Assembly: GCF_001061665.1 (NCBI RefSeq)
Contig: NZ_JVSP01000015.1
Location: forward strand, 1 to 39,647
Reading direction: 5' to 3'
DNA: 39,647 nucleotides
Origin: Rothia mucilaginosa
GTDB lineage: Bacteria > Actinomycetota > Actinomycetes > Actinomycetales > Micrococcaceae
The position numbers and the translations under genes were made by a program. The notes beneath the pieces are model-generated. The model was not told the origin of the DNA and ran no database searches. It saw only the letters and a program-made list of their open reading frames with translations. This document shows positions 19,759 to 29,442 of the stretch, piece by piece (position 1 is the stretch's first letter; each line of letters begins with the position of its first letter).

Positions 19759-20478
19759 GTGAAAAAGTCTATTGCTGTACTGTCTCTAAGCGTGGCAAGC
19801 CTGCTCGGTCTAGCCGCCTGCGCCCCCGCTGTGGAGGCCCCCGTTGCCTCCCGTGATTCCGCATCGGCAAGCGCCTCCGCTTCACCCTCCGCCTCGTCTT
19901 CTGCTTCGCCCTCTGCACGTAGCGAGAGCTCATCTAGCCCCTCATCTAAACCTACTTCGAGCGCTTCTGGCAGGGCAACCGCTAGCAGCGACACAACGCA
20001 GGGAGCATCCTCAGCGGTAGGGGCTGACGAGATGCAGTACAAGGCCAGGAAACACTACGAAACGTACTACCAAAAAATTGCCGAGGCTGAGAAGGACCCC
20101 GCCGTTGTGAAGGGCGAAAACGCCGATGGTAAGACCTACATCTTAGAAAAAGACAAGCTTGCTATGGTCGTGGGGAAGAACAATGAATACATCATCTTCC
20201 ACCAGCATGACGGGAACTGGAGCCGTCTGAGGCCTAACGGTGAGCTAGAACTAACGTACTCCGATGGGGCCTGGGTCAGGGTAATGCCGGACGGTGAACG
20301 TATCGCAGTCAAGGCGAGCGGTAACACCAACATTGCCTACCATCAGGGCGATGTATCCGAGGACATCATTACCTCGCTGAAAACCCCCGAAGTCCCCGCC
20401 CAAGTGGAAGGTTTCGCGAGCGTCCCCCAAAAACCTGTAAAGCCGAAGAAGCTTGGCACGGTTGTGGGCACGAAGTAA
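19759..20478 (+). CDS. Lipoprotein with DG-W repeats (paralogue 6)
   Basis: A 239-residue lipoprotein with GTG start and Cys21 lipobox (LGLAAC). The linker is Ser/Ala/Pro-rich, and the globular part is close to paralogue 5: VVKGENADGKTYILEKDKLAMVVGKNNEYIIFHQHDGNW, PNGELELTYSDGAW, MPDGERIAVKASGN and IAYHQGDVSEDIITSLKTPEVPAQVEG. Two of the repeat units have changed (DGNW, DGAW), so this copy is drifting. It is last in the array and followed by a strong terminator. Function unknown. Confidence 0.85.
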   Translation: MKKSIAVLSLSVASLLGLAACAPAVEAPVASRDSASASASASPSASSSASPSARSESSSSPSSKPTSSASGRATASSDTTQGASSAVGADEMQYKARKHYETYYQKIAEAEKDPAVVKGENADGKTYILEKDKLAMVVGKNNEYIIFHQHDGNWSRLRPNGELELTYSDGAWVRVMPDGERIAVKASGNTNIAYHQGDVSEDIITSLKTPEVPAQVEGFASVPQKPVKPKKLGTVVGTK

Positions 20479-20494
20479 AAAGCCTCGAGCGTCT

Positions 20495-20537
20495 CGGTCC
20501 GTGCGCATCCGTTTTGGATGTGCACGGACCGATTTTT
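20495..20537 (+). terminator. Terminator after lipoprotein 6
   Basis: CGGTCCGTGCGCATCC pairs with GGATGTGCACGGACCG, short GTTTT-type loop, followed by ATTTTT. It ends the lipoprotein array. Confidence 0.9.
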
Positions 20538-20795
20538 AATATCTGCCTGCGCGTCTCTACCTGAGACGGGGTTACTCCTTTGGGACAAGCTACACGTGGT
20601 CGCTTGAGAACTCGAGACCGAGTGTCTGAAGAGCCGCACAACTCTCAACAACAGGGAATATGACTTAATATGACGGGTCGTTAAGCCCCCAAGTCACAAA
20701 GCTCAACTCCCAGCGAACCACCCACCCCACGCTGGCATAATGGGGACAGCAAACCAACGCGCCCACACGCGGCGCACCCAACAGGAGAGAAAACC
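20538..20795 (+). promoter_or_regulatory. Intergenic region and promoter of the NHLRC2-like gene
   Basis: No gene is seen. A CATAAT -10-like hexamer with preceding TGG lies at 20736-20741, about 55 bases before the next start. A stretch TTGAGAACTCGAGACC near 20604 resembles the boxA-like motif in its first ten bases, probably by chance. Confidence 0.35.
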
Positions 20796-22766
20796 ATGAG
20801 CGAGAACACCACCCGCAGCGTACGCGTACGCGCCAGCGAACTTGAAGGCCGAGCCTGGCTCAACACCGGCGACAAAAACCTCACCCTGGCCGACCTTCGC
20901 GGCAAAATCGTTATTCTCGACTTCTGGACCCTCTGCTGCATCAACTGCCTGCACGTCCTCGACGAACTGCGCCCCCTCGAAGAAGAATTCTCCGACGTGC
21001 TCGTCACCGTCGGCGTGCACAGCCCCAAATTCGAGCACGAAGCCGACCCCGTAGCGCTCGCCGCGGCCGTCGACCGCTACCACATCACCCACCCCGTACT
21101 CGACGACCCCGAACTGACCACCTGGCAGGCCTACACCGCCCGCGCATGGCCCACCCTCGTCGTCATCGACCCCGAAGGCTACATCGTCGCCCACCTCTCC
21201 GGCGAAGGCCACGTGCAGGGCCTCACCTCCCTCGTACGCGAACTCGTCGCCGAACACGAAGCGAAGGGCACTCTGCACCGCGGCGACGGCCCCTACGTGC
21301 CCCGCCCCAAGGCCGCCGGCACCTACGCCTTCCCCGGCAAAGCCATCGAACTGCCCGCCGAATTCGGCCCCGCAAACCTCTTCGGCAACCGCGAGCGCAC
21401 CTACCTCGTCGCCGATAGCGCGCGCCACCGCATCCTGCAGGTAGCAGCCGACCTCAACACCGTCATCAACACCTACGGTGGCGGCGACGACCCCGTGAAC
21501 CACCCCGTCAAGGGCCACGTCGACGGCACCGGTACCGAAGCACGCTTCAACGAACCCGCCGGCCTCGCCCTCGTACCCGAGAACCTGCGCGAGCAGCTCG
21601 GCTACGACGTGCTCGTCGCCGACACCGTCAACCACCGCCTGCGCTCCCTCAACCTGCGCACCGGCGAGGTACGCACCCTCGCAGGTAACGGCGTGCAGCG
21701 CGTCATCGACGGCGACAACGCCGTCACCGGCGACCCCAACCACATCCCCACCGGCGTGCCCGCCACCGAGATTGCGCTCTCCTCTCCCTGGGACGCCGTC
21801 TACTCCCGTGAAGCCGGTCAGTTCATCATCGCCATGGCAGGCACCCACCAGCTCTTCGGTTACGAACCCGTCACCGGCGCCCTCAGCATCTTCGCCGGCT
21901 CCGGCGTGGAAGGCCTCGCCGACGGCCTCGCCGCCGAAGCCTGGTTCGCCCAGCCCTCCGGCATTATCGAAGCACGCGACGGCAGCCTCTGGGTCGCATG
22001 CTCCGAAACCAGCGGCCTGCGCCACGTCACCTTCACCGAAGACGGCGTACAGGTCACCTCCGCAGTCGGCAAGGGCCTGTTCGACTTCGGCTTCGTCGAC
22101 GGCGACTCCGACACCGCCCGCATGCAGCACCCCCTCGGCCTGACCGAACTGCCCGACGGCTCCATCGCCGTCGCCGACACCTACAACGGCGCTATCCGCC
22201 GCTGGGACCCGGTCACCGGCACGCTCGGCACCCTCGAACGCGGCCTCGACGAGCCCTCCGACCTGCTCGTCGAAGAGGTACCCGGCGAGGAGCCGCGCCT
22301 CATCATCGTCGAAACCAACGCGCACCAGCTCGTGCGCGCCTCCATTCCCGCGAAGGCACAGCACGTCGACGAAGGCGCCATCACCACCGCGCGCCCCTCC
22401 ACCAAGCTCACCGGCGGCACCCTCGAATTCGTCTCACGATTCACCGTGCCCACCGGCCAGAAGCTCGACACCCGCTGGGGCGACCCCACCCAGCTGAAGA
22501 TCTCCTCCACCCCCGAGAACTTCATCCTGGAAGGCGCCGGCACCTCCACCGGGCTGACCCGCACCCTCGTGCTCAACCCCGAGATTACCGAGGCGGTCCT
22601 ACACATCACCGCCCGCGCCGCCGCCTGCGACGGCACCCCCGACGGTGACATCCCCGAGCACGCAGCATGCCACCTCTACCAGCAGGACTGGGGTATTCCC
22701 GTGGTCGTGACCGGTGACGAGGCAGACGAAAGCGAACTCGTCCTGGACCTGCGCGGTATCAACTAG
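20796..22766 (+). CDS. NHLRC2-like thioredoxin/NHL-repeat protein
   Basis: A 656-residue cytoplasmic protein. Residues 1-150 form a thioredoxin-like domain with FWTLCCINCLHVLDEL (cysteines 47, 48 and 51, the CCxNC signature of the NHLRC2 family) and a cis-proline loop RAWPTLVVIDPEG near 119. Residues about 170-510 are an NHL beta-propeller with repeated VADTVNHRLR, VADTYNGAIRRWD and FxGSGxxGxADG units. The last 130 residues are an all-beta domain typical of bacterial NHLRC2 proteins. CAGGAGAG precedes the ATG. A redox or scaffold role is suspected for the family, and the substrate is unknown. Confidence 0.9.
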   Translation: MSENTTRSVRVRASELEGRAWLNTGDKNLTLADLRGKIVILDFWTLCCINCLHVLDELRPLEEEFSDVLVTVGVHSPKFEHEADPVALAAAVDRYHITHPVLDDPELTTWQAYTARAWPTLVVIDPEGYIVAHLSGEGHVQGLTSLVRELVAEHEAKGTLHRGDGPYVPRPKAAGTYAFPGKAIELPAEFGPANLFGNRERTYLVADSARHRILQVAADLNTVINTYGGGDDPVNHPVKGHVDGTGTEARFNEPAGLALVPENLREQLGYDVLVADTVNHRLRSLNLRTGEVRTLAGNGVQRVIDGDNAVTGDPNHIPTGVPATEIALSSPWDAVYSREAGQFIIAMAGTHQLFGYEPVTGALSIFAGSGVEGLADGLAAEAWFAQPSGIIEARDGSLWVACSETSGLRHVTFTEDGVQVTSAVGKGLFDFGFVDGDSDTARMQHPLGLTELPDGSIAVADTYNGAIRRWDPVTGTLGTLERGLDEPSDLLVEEVPGEEPRLIIVETNAHQLVRASIPAKAQHVDEGAITTARPSTKLTGGTLEFVSRFTVPTGQKLDTRWGDPTQLKISSTPENFILEGAGTSTGLTRTLVLNPEITEAVLHITARAAACDGTPDGDIPEHAACHLYQQDWGIPVVVTGDEADESELVLDLRGIN

Positions 22767-22784
22767 GGATCTATAAAAGAATCA

Positions 22785-22871
22785 AGGGTCAGTATTATCC
22801 TCGCTCCTACAGGGGCACCCGTCCTCGCTTCGCTCGGACACCCTGATGTCGCTACGGATAATACTGACCCT
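22785..22871. repeat. Dispersed core-and-arms element, copy 1
   Basis: Perfect 16-bp arms, AGGGTCAGTATTATCC (22785-22800) and its complement (22856-22871), enclose a 55-base core (22801-22855). The core begins TCGCTCCTACAGGGG and ends CACCCTGATGTCGCTAC. Inside the core CAGGG/CCCTG and CCG/CGG can also pair, so the whole element can fold into one long rod. It is one of three copies between two convergent genes. Confidence 0.85.
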
Positions 22872-22886
22872 ATTTCTGTTGTGCCG

Positions 22887-22906
22887 ACCTGATACCGCTA
22901 CGGATA
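22887..22906. repeat. Decayed right end of the dispersed element
   Basis: ACCTGATACCGCTACGGATA resembles the right end of the element core (CCCTGATGTCGCTACGGATA) with three changes. The rest of the copy is missing. Confidence 0.5.
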
Positions 22907-22944
22907 GTGCCGGTTCCCTTCGTATTTTTAGGATTGTGGGACGC

Positions 22945-23036
22945 GAAAGGGCCGGGTCATCCTCGCTCCTACAGGGGAACCCGCCCTCGCTTCGCTCGGG
23001 CACCCTGATGTCGCTACGGATAACACCGGCCCTTTC
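22945..23036. repeat. Dispersed core-and-arms element, copy 2
   Basis: Arms GAAAGGGCCGG and complement CCGGCCCTTTC, extended inward by ATCC/GGAT across a small internal loop (22945-22962 / 23018-23036), enclose a 55-base core (22963-23017). The core is nearly identical to copy 1, while the arms are unrelated in sequence to those of copy 1. Confidence 0.85.
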
Positions 23037-23054
23037 TCAACCCTTATAAACTAC

Positions 23055-23140
23055 GAGCCAGTATGCTCTTCGCTCCTACAGGGGAACCCGTCCTCGCTTC
23101 GCTCGGGCACCCTGATGTCGCGTTCAGAGCATACTGGCTC
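23055..23140. repeat. Dispersed core-and-arms element, copy 3
   Basis: Perfect 15-bp arms GAGCCAGTATGCTCT / AGAGCATACTGGCTC (23055-23069 / 23126-23140) enclose a 56-base core. It ends 18 bases before the stop codon of the - strand gene, so it could act as that gene's terminator. Confidence 0.85.
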
Positions 23141-23158
23141 TCGCGCAGCTCAGCGGTT

Positions 23159-24136
23159 TTAGAAGGTGACGTGCACCGCCTTCGCGTCCGCCTCCACCGA
23201 GGCCTTCAGCGTAAACGGAATCTCCTTCTGCACCTGCGAGCGCACACCCGTGTACAGATCCAGCTGCGTAAACGACACCTTCACCGTGCCCTTCATCGGC
23301 TGCACCGACCACACACCCGAGGCATTCACGCTCACCTGCGGATCCGCGACCTTCTCAACGGTCCACTGAACCGTCGAATCCACGCGGCCGCCGAAGCTGT
23401 ACTCAAACGGGCAACCCGTCGGGTACAGCGCGTTCTGGGCCGCGCACTTCTGCAGATGGTCGTTAATCTGCTCCTTAACCGAAGCCAACGCGTTATCGCT
23501 CGGCTTCAAATCGACGCGTGCCATGTGCTCACCCCGGTTATTCGTGACCGTCTCCGTCACCTTCTGGGCCGTGTACACCGTCGAATCGTACGAGACAGCG
23601 TACGTACCCGGGTAGAACACCGGGAACGTCGCCTCGCCCTCGTCCACCGCGACCTTACGGTTATTAATCGTCGCGGCCTCCACGCCCTGAATATTCACCT
23701 TCACCGTAGGCAGGGTATCGCCATCGATAGCCCACTTATCGAAAAAGCCCCAGTGCGTACCCGAGTGATGCAGATGGAAATCCGTGTGCTGCGGCTGCCC
23801 GTCCAGAGTGTAGGACGCGCGCACCGTCGCCTGCCGGCCGTCCTCGCTCGTCTCAACAACCTCGTAATCCACCCGCGACATCGAGGCGACCGAACGCTTC
23901 AGCGCCTCGCCGTCCAGCAGTGCCGCATCCCCGGCAGGAATCTGGGCGTTCAACAGGCCACGCGCATGCGAACCGTTCCCCACGCGCAGGGCATGGAAAT
24001 ACTCCCGCACCTGGCCGGTCGGACCGTACACCAGCTTATTCGTCATAATCAGTGCCGCCGCCGCAATCGAGGCCGCCACCACAACACCAATCATCCACAG
24101 GGCCAGGACCCGTTCCACAGGAGAAAAATTACGCAT
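23159..24136 (-). CDS. Membrane-anchored exported protein of unknown function
   Basis: A 325-residue protein with one N-terminal membrane anchor (about residues 9-32) and a large extracytoplasmic part. The segment after the anchor (VREYFHALRVGNGSHARGLL...) looks like an NTF2-like/DUF4878-type fold. The middle and end (VKVNIQGVEAATINNRKVAV, FPVFYPGTYAVSYDSTVYT, KVSFTQLDLYTGVRS) look like beta-rich domains seen in actinobacterial envelope proteins. Two cysteines (CAAQNALYPTGC) could form a disulfide. It is convergent with the NHLRC2-like gene and divergent from the gene at 24192. I do not recognise a function. Confidence 0.75.
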   Translation of the reverse strand: MRNFSPVERVLALWMIGVVVAASIAAAALIMTNKLVYGPTGQVREYFHALRVGNGSHARGLLNAQIPAGDAALLDGEALKRSVASMSRVDYEVVETSEDGRQATVRASYTLDGQPQHTDFHLHHSGTHWGFFDKWAIDGDTLPTVKVNIQGVEAATINNRKVAVDEGEATFPVFYPGTYAVSYDSTVYTAQKVTETVTNNRGEHMARVDLKPSDNALASVKEQINDHLQKCAAQNALYPTGCPFEYSFGGRVDSTVQWTVEKVADPQVSVNASGVWSVQPMKGTVKVSFTQLDLYTGVRSQVQKEIPFTLKASVEADAKAVHVTF

Positions 24137-24191
24137 AGAACCAGGGTAACGCAGGTAGTCCGGCTAGGATTCACGACGACCACACACTAAA

Positions 24192-24902
24192 GTGGAGTGT
24201 ATGGCAGAACGCGCTCACGAAGTACCCGCCAAATACGGCGAAGTCCACGAACTATTCCACCCCCGCATGCGCTCCTACGGCAGGCGCATCGAGGCGTCCA
24301 TCCCCGGCACCATCGTGCTTGTCGCCGCGCTCGCCTTCATCTTCTACAAACGACCCGCGCTGCCGTACACCATCCTTGTGCTACTCATCGGCACTATCGC
24401 CGGCATCAACCTCTACTCGGTGCTCAAACCGACCATTATCGTCATCACCAAGACCCACGTGCTACGTGCCCGCACCTTCGGGTGGTTCGCCGTACCCCGC
24501 GCCGACATCAACCACACCATCTTCGCGGAGAAGCTCTACCCCAAGAAGGCCTACGGCCAAAACCTCAAAACCATGGCCGGACGCATCCGCTACCGCAGCT
24601 TCCCCGCCATGTGGGCCGTCGACAAGGACGGCAAGCAGCTCATGCGTCTCGACGGGCGAGTCTGGGACGGCAAAACCATGCGTGAGGTTTCGTCGAAGCT
24701 CTCGGCCAAAACCACCATCTACAAGCAGATCAACGTCATCAGCATGGACAAGGAACACAAGGGCCTCATCACCTTCAACGAGCTGCACCCCGGCTGGCGG
24801 TCCAGCCTGCTGACCATCCTCGCGGTCATCGTCGTGGTCATCCTCTTCGCGGCCTCCTTCCTGCCCGAAGAGATCGCCCGCAACATCTACATGATCCACT
24901 AG
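24192..24902 (+). CDS. Two-segment membrane protein, PH-like, unknown function
   Basis: A 236-residue protein with hydrophobic segments at about 36-52 and 57-75 and a third near the C-terminus (about 208-226). The middle region (ITKTHVLRARTFGWFAVPRADI...) resembles the bacterial PH-like domain found after two membrane spans. The GTG at 24192 lies about 15 bases after the expected transcript start for TAGGAT at 24165-24170. The ATG at 24201 is the alternative, but its GGAG is only three bases away. The gene is divergent from the exported protein at 23159. Function unknown. Confidence 0.75.
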   Translation: MECMAERAHEVPAKYGEVHELFHPRMRSYGRRIEASIPGTIVLVAALAFIFYKRPALPYTILVLLIGTIAGINLYSVLKPTIIVITKTHVLRARTFGWFAVPRADINHTIFAEKLYPKKAYGQNLKTMAGRIRYRSFPAMWAVDKDGKQLMRLDGRVWDGKTMREVSSKLSAKTTIYKQINVISMDKEHKGLITFNELHPGWRSSLLTILAVIVVVILFAASFLPEEIARNIYMIH

Positions 24903-24928
24903 GCGGATGCGCCCCTCGGCAGACGCGT

Positions 24929-24975
24929 AAAGGCCCGGCACCCACCCCGCAATGGGGGAGGCGCCGGGCCTTTTG
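24929..24975. terminator. Bidirectional terminator between convergent genes
   Basis: AAAGGCCCGGC (24929-24939) and GCCGGGCCTTT (24963-24973) form an 11-bp stem with T-runs in both directions. It separates the + gene ending at 24902 from the - gene ending at 25005. Confidence 0.88.
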
Positions 24976-25004
24976 CGAGCCTTGCCTAGCTCTTAAAGCT
25001 GAGC

Positions 25005-25670
25005 CTAGTTCTCGGGGCGGGAGAGCACCGCCACCAGGAACTCTGAGGAGCCCTCCTGATAGGGGTGCATCTGCCACGAGGAGTAGGTGTTATCGACGTT
25101 CAGGCCGACCTCGCGGGCATCGGCCAGGAACTGCTCGAACGCGTAATCGCGGCCCGGACCGGAGCCGTAACCCACGACGGCGCGGCCGCCGGGGGCCAGC
25201 ACGCGGCGGAAGTTCTCCACCACCGGCTTACGGGTCGAACGGGCGAGGAAACCCATCACGTTACCGGCACACACCAGAAGCTCGAAACCGTTCTCTGCGG
25301 TGGCGTCACCCTCGATGCCCAGCACCTCCGGCAGATCCACCAGGTCGGCGGTAATCCAGGTGGCATCCGGGCAGACGCGGCGTGCCTCTTCGATGAGCTC
25401 GGGGTCAATGTCAACGCCGGTCACGCGGTGGCCCAGGGCGTGCAGCTGCTTGCCCACACGGCCCGGACCCGAGCCCGCGTCCAGAATCTTCGCGCCGCGC
25501 GACGCCAGGGCGTTCACCATGCGGGACTCACCGGCCATATCGTTGCCCTCGGCCTCCATGGCCTTGAAGCGGTCGATGTACCACTGCGAGTGATTCGGGT
25601 TGGTCTCCTTCTTGACGAGCCACAGGGACTTCTCGCGCTCGCCCGGCGCGTTGAAACTCAGCATTGCCAT
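25005..25670 (-). CDS. SAM-dependent class I methyltransferase
   Basis: A 221-residue Rossmann-type methyltransferase. Motif I is ILDAGSGPGRVGKQL, followed by GVDIDPELIEEAR (ribose-binding acidic residue), ITADLVDLP, and motif IV-like FELLVCAGNVMGF. The post-I and FRRVLAPGGRAVVGYG segments follow the usual order. The frame is open 16 codons further, but the ATG at 25670 has AAAGGAG before it and is chosen. The N-terminus (WLVKKETNPNHSQWYIDRFKAM) is the family's substrate-facing cap. The substrate is unknown. Confidence 0.87.
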   Translation of the reverse strand: MAMLSFNAPGEREKSLWLVKKETNPNHSQWYIDRFKAMEAEGNDMAGESRMVNALASRGAKILDAGSGPGRVGKQLHALGHRVTGVDIDPELIEEARRVCPDATWITADLVDLPEVLGIEGDATAENGFELLVCAGNVMGFLARSTRKPVVENFRRVLAPGGRAVVGYGSGPGRDYAFEQFLADAREVGLNVDNTYSSWQMHPYQEGSSEFLVAVLSRPEN

Positions 25671-25860
25671 AAATACTCCTTTGACAGGGTTGAGGATGCG
25701 CCAACCGCCACCAGGCAAGGTGACCGCGGCATATAAGCGGTGTGTGCGCTACGTACTAGCATAGCCCCACCCGGCACCTGCCGGTAAGGGCAGTAAGAGC
25801 CGGACGGGGCTATCGGAAGCGCTACAGAGGCGCTACAGGGGCTGGACGATAGGAGCGTGT

Positions 25861-26973
25861 TTAGAGGTGGTCGCCCTCAACATTCGACGGACCCGCTGCA
25901 AACGCCTTACGGATCTGCTCCTGGCGCTCCTCCTCAGCCAGACGAGCAGCCTCGGCGAACTGTTCCTCGATATCGCCCATCAACGCCTCGACCTCCTCGA
26001 GACCAACCGCCGGGCCTCCGGCCATCAGGCCGTCAGAGCCCAGCACGACGGCCAGCGGCACGCCGTAACCGAAGTTCGCCGCGCTCGCCGACTCACGGTC
26101 AATCAGCGGGGTCAGACCCTCGGGAAAACTACCGTTATTGCGCGACTTATTCAGCGACTCCAGGGAGGAGTACACCGGGTGCAGGGCCACCTGCGGCAGA
26201 CGCTCCTGCCACTGCGGCATAGTCTTCAGGAACTTGACGCAACCACCGCAGGTCGCCGAGACGAACACAAGCACGCGCGCCTGAGTCTTCGCAATCTCGC
26301 GCATGGTCGTGCGGCGGCCATCCTCAAGATAGAGGGCGCCCAGCGGGATGGGCATGCGCACGTACAGCTCCTCGCCGTTCTCGTCGTACACCGGCTCGGG
26401 CAGGATAACCTGCGGACGCTCATCCGCCGCACCCAGGGCGTCGCCGCGGCGTACCGCATCCAGGGTTGCCGCGATGAGGGCGGCCCCGCCCGCCCAGAGC
26501 CAGCCGGAGGCATCCAGTGAGAACAGCGTGAAGAGCACACCTGCGCCGCCGGCCAGGGCCGCCGCGTGGGTACCCGCCGCAGCTACCAGCAGCGACAGAT
26601 TGCGGAAGAGGGTGTAGCGACTGACCGGGGCCGTCGACTCAGAACCGAAACAATTGCAGCCCGCAGTGCGTCCCGTCGCCAGGGCGCGGGCAATCACCAC
26701 CGTGTAGAAAATCATCAGGACCAGAGCCAGGCCCGAGGCGATTACGGCGGGCAGCCGCACGGGCGACAGCAACAGGACGGCGGCTAGGGCGATCTCGAAC
26801 CACGGCAGGATGAGCGACACGGCACGGGCCGGCGCAATCTTCTGCAGGCCGAGGTTTTCGATGCCGGTGACGGTGCTCTGCGGGTCCTTCGCCTTCGCAA
26901 TACCACTGATGAGTAGGGTGAGAGCGATGAGGGCCGTGCACAGAACCAGGGGCACGGTGGGGAAAGTGAGCAT
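25861..26973 (-). CDS. MauE/DoxX-like membrane protein fused to a thioredoxin-like domain
   Basis: A 370-residue membrane protein. Residues 1-180 are four membrane segments with the MauE-type signature GRTAGCNCFGS between the third and fourth. The rest is an extra-membrane thioredoxin-like domain with SATCGGCVKF (CGGC redox pair) and a cis-proline-type GYGVPLAVVLGSDG. Similar fusions in Actinobacteria are thought to deliver reducing equivalents for disulfide or cofactor maturation, like MauE-MauD in methylamine dehydrogenase maturation. ATG 26973 with AAGGA before it is chosen over an open extension of 36 codons. The stop lies at 25861. Confidence 0.82.
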   Translation of the reverse strand: MLTFPTVPLVLCTALIALTLLISGIAKAKDPQSTVTGIENLGLQKIAPARAVSLILPWFEIALAAVLLLSPVRLPAVIASGLALVLMIFYTVVIARALATGRTAGCNCFGSESTAPVSRYTLFRNLSLLVAAAGTHAAALAGGAGVLFTLFSLDASGWLWAGGAALIAATLDAVRRGDALGAADERPQVILPEPVYDENGEELYVRMPIPLGALYLEDGRRTTMREIAKTQARVLVFVSATCGGCVKFLKTMPQWQERLPQVALHPVYSSLESLNKSRNNGSFPEGLTPLIDRESASAANFGYGVPLAVVLGSDGLMAGGPAVGLEEVEALMGDIEEQFAEAARLAEEERQEQIRKAFAAGPSNVEGDHL

Positions 26974-27122
26974 GGGAATCCTTGAGTGAGTGTGCGAAAA
27001 CAGGAGGCGGCAGCGGCAGTTTTTAGGCAGAATAAACCGCGCGACGTGCCGCCGTGTTATACACGATTTTACGCCCTGCACATGGGGAATTGTCCCTACT
27101 TAAGCGCCTACCAGTTAAGCGG

Positions 27123-27212
27123 AAAGCGGTATGCGCCCTCGTTCCTACAGGGGCACCCGCCCTCGCTTCGCTTCGGGCACCCTGATGTCGCTTCCGGAAG
27201 GGATAGCTACGC
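27123..27212. repeat. Dispersed core-and-arms element, copy 4
   Basis: The core (27139 to about 27194) is nearly identical to the other copies, with the TTCGGGC variant in its middle. The arms here pair poorly (short ATA/TAT and GCG-type matches only), so this copy has lost or eroded its stem. It lies between two genes that both run on the - strand, after the thiF stop and before the MauE-like gene. Confidence 0.75.
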
Positions 27213-27223
27213 CTCGTACACGC

Positions 27224-29109
<1,886 letters not shown>

Positions 29110-29195
29110 CTACGGTGCGCCCGGTTTAGGGAACAAAAACCGAGAATATCTGTTCTTTTTTGCCGGTGGGTATCTCTCCGGTTCAGGCTGGAGAA

Positions 29196-29393
29196 TTAGC
29201 CGCCCTGAACGGCGGTGAGGGCATCAACCCTATCTCCCTCGTTCAGCGGCACATCCAGCCACGTGGAACGCGGCACGATACTGCGGTTGAGCGCCACAGC
29301 CACGCCATTTTCGGTACCAAACTGGTCCAGGACAAGGTCAAATACGGTGCGGGCATTCGTGATTAGCGGCTCGCCGTTGTAGGTGATGGTCAT
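29196..29393 (-). CDS. thiS: Sulfur carrier protein ThiS
   Basis: A 65-residue ubiquitin-like protein ending in the diagnostic Gly-Gly (AVQGG) that ThiF adenylates and that carries sulfur to ThiG. It starts MTITYNGEPL. The ATG at 29393 has GAAAGGAT before it; the long frame reaching further upstream overlaps thiO and is not used. It lies 49 bases after thiO. Confidence 0.94.
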   Translation of the reverse strand: MTITYNGEPLITNARTVFDLVLDQFGTENGVAVALNRSIVPRSTWLDVPLNEGDRVDALTAVQGG

Positions 29394-29442
29394 GCGAAAT
29401 CCTTTCGTGAGGGCGCCGGGGTGCACCCGGCAGGGACTGTGT

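Noticed and set aside
20703-22364. Long open frame on the - strand (553 codons) opposite the NHLRC2-like gene
   Set aside because: It is a mirror of a highly G+C-rich coding frame; the product is Gly/Val/Ala-rich, has no ribosome-binding site and no recognisable domain, while the + frame encodes a clear protein family.
22785-23140. CRISPR array
   Set aside because: The repeated unit is 55 bases with palindromic private flanks, irregular spacing and no cas genes; the copies are also scattered elsewhere.
23063-24190. Open frame on the + strand opposite the exported protein
   Set aside because: Arg/His-rich product typical of an antisense shadow; it begins within a repeat element.
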